Positions 5,804 through 6,130 of a stretch of 6,130 bases of DNA are shown here, in pieces; within the stretch, counting starts at the first letter, position 1; each line of letters begins with the position of its first letter. The notes beneath the pieces were generated by a model. That model was not told where the DNA came from. It ran no database searches and was given only the letters and a program-made list of their open reading frames with translations. The translations under genes and the position numbers were made by a program. The DNA lies in assembly GCA_003156695.1 (NCBI GenBank), contig PMHN01000293.1, positions 1 to 6,130 on the forward strand, given 5' to 3'. The stretch is from Gammaproteobacteria bacterium (GTDB taxonomy: Bacteria > Pseudomonadota > Gammaproteobacteria > Steroidobacterales > Steroidobacteraceae).

Positions 5804-5827
5804 CCGGTGAACTTAAGGGTTTTCCGG
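5804..5827. promoter_or_regulatory. 24-bp inverted repeat, candidate operator of the Pcm-like/tolC operon
   Basis: Two CCGG boxes and an inner AAC/GTT pair are arranged symmetrically: CCGG, 2 nt, AAC, 6 nt, GTT, 2 nt, CCGG. Seven of nine arm positions match, centred at 5815/5816 and beginning 41 bp upstream of the Pcm-like ATG. On the minus strand a weak -35-like TTCACC (5811-5806) falls inside the repeat, and a -10-like CACAAT (5790-5785) follows after a short 15-nt gap. A repressor bound here could therefore block transcription of the operon. No regulator gene is in the window. The dyad could instead fold as an RNA hairpin, but no T-run follows on either strand to make it a terminator. Promoter boxes are a weak call. 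Confidence 0.35.
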
Positions 5828-5994
5828 ACGCCTGCCAAGCGTCTGTGCGACGAGATATGGTGAAATACCGACGGGGCGAGAGGCGGCGTGCGTTATGCTT
5901 GCCTGGCCTGAGCCGTCCGGCATGAAAAATCGAATCAGAGTGCCCGCGGCACCGACGCTCCTACCCCAGGCGGAAGGGCTTGAGAAGAACCTAG

Positions 5995-6130
5995 ATGTGG
6001 ATCCTTGGGCTGTTGTGCCTCCTGCTCGCGCTCATCGCCGTTCTGCTCCTGGTTCTATTCTGGTTGCAGCGCCGCGACCTTAAGAGCGTCGAACAACTTT
6101 CCCAGCAGCTGCAGCGCATCGCCATCGGCG
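5995..6130 (+). CDS. N-terminal part of a membrane-anchored protein (partial, function unknown)
   Basis: Only the first 45 codons are in the window. The frame opens with ATG directly after an in-frame TAG (5992-5994), so no longer start is possible nearby. Residues 2-24 form one strongly hydrophobic, Leu-rich membrane helix. It is followed by L-Q-R-R-D and a Gln/Leu/Ser-rich stretch with heptad-like spacing (S-V-E-Q-L-S-Q-Q-L-Q-R-I), suggesting a signal anchor and then a coiled-coil linker. Such an N terminus is common in membrane-tethered signalling proteins, for example sensor kinases or GGDEF/EAL proteins, and also in RmuC-like or YtxH-like proteins. The window does not allow a choice. Upstream ribosome-binding support is weak (GAG at 5982-5984, 10 nt away). 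Confidence 0.7.
   Translation, partial: MWILGLLCLLLALIAVLLLVLFWLQRRDLKSVEQLSQQLQRIAIG

Larger units (their letters stand above)
5763..5994. other. Divergent intergenic region
   Basis: This 232-bp gap is the only sizeable non-coding stretch. It separates the Pcm-like/tolC operon (leftward) from the partial membrane protein gene (rightward), so it should hold both promoters. Besides the inverted repeat at 5804-5827 it has locally lower GC at about 5776-5824, as expected for a promoter. On the plus strand a TATGCT at 5894-5899 could be a -10 element, but no acceptable -35 box sits at the right distance. I see no riboswitch, tRNA or convincing small gene. An open frame from ATG 5895 reads Pro/Arg-rich sequence out of frame with the downstream gene and looks fortuitous. 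Confidence 0.6.

Noticed and set aside
5895..6083. Small plus-strand open frame of 62 codons
   Set aside because: It starts in the intergenic region, has no ribosome binding site, and runs out of frame through the hydrophobic start of the gene at 5995.

Overview
The window reads as ordinary chromosomal DNA from a high-GC Gram-negative bacterium, most likely a gammaproteobacterium near the Xanthomonadales/Nevskiales/Steroidobacter groups. This placement is an inference from the strong GC bias, the lipopolysaccharide (LPS) inner-core genes and a TolC-type outer-membrane channel; no marker gene fixes the taxon. Coding density is very high. I see no tRNA, rRNA, CRISPR array, insertion sequence, phage gene or attachment site.

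Left part (1-1499): the last 19 codons of a plus-strand gene with a CPYC zinc-ribbon tail (zf-CHCC type) run convergently into a minus-strand pair. That pair is an OpsX-like GT9 heptosyltransferase followed by a DUF6165 protein, with an ATGA start/stop overlap. Middle part (1500-3582): the Kdo kinase gene kdkA starts only 15 bp from the heptosyltransferase start, on the opposite strand. The Kdo transferase gene waaA follows it. Both kdkA and waaA appear to start with TTG. Together WaaA (adds Kdo to lipid A), KdkA (phosphorylates Kdo) and OpsX (adds the first heptose to phospho-Kdo) describe a coherent route to a Haemophilus-like inner core with one phosphorylated Kdo. DUF6165 is the uncharacterised passenger of this set.

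Right part (3586-6130): a minus-strand operon encodes a divergent protein-L-isoaspartate methyltransferase-like protein followed, after 23 bp, by a TolC-family channel. It meets waaA tail to tail with only 3 bp between stop codons. Upstream of the operon is a 232-bp intergenic region with a 24-bp inverted repeat at 5804-5827 that could be an operator. A plus-strand gene for a membrane-anchored protein starts at 5995 and leaves the window after 45 codons.

No clearly new defence, mobile or secretion system is visible. The most interesting leads are the coupling of DUF6165 to inner-core heptosylation, the isoaspartyl-methyltransferase-like protein lacking the family's usual substrate-site motif next to tolC, and the inverted repeat in front of that operon.
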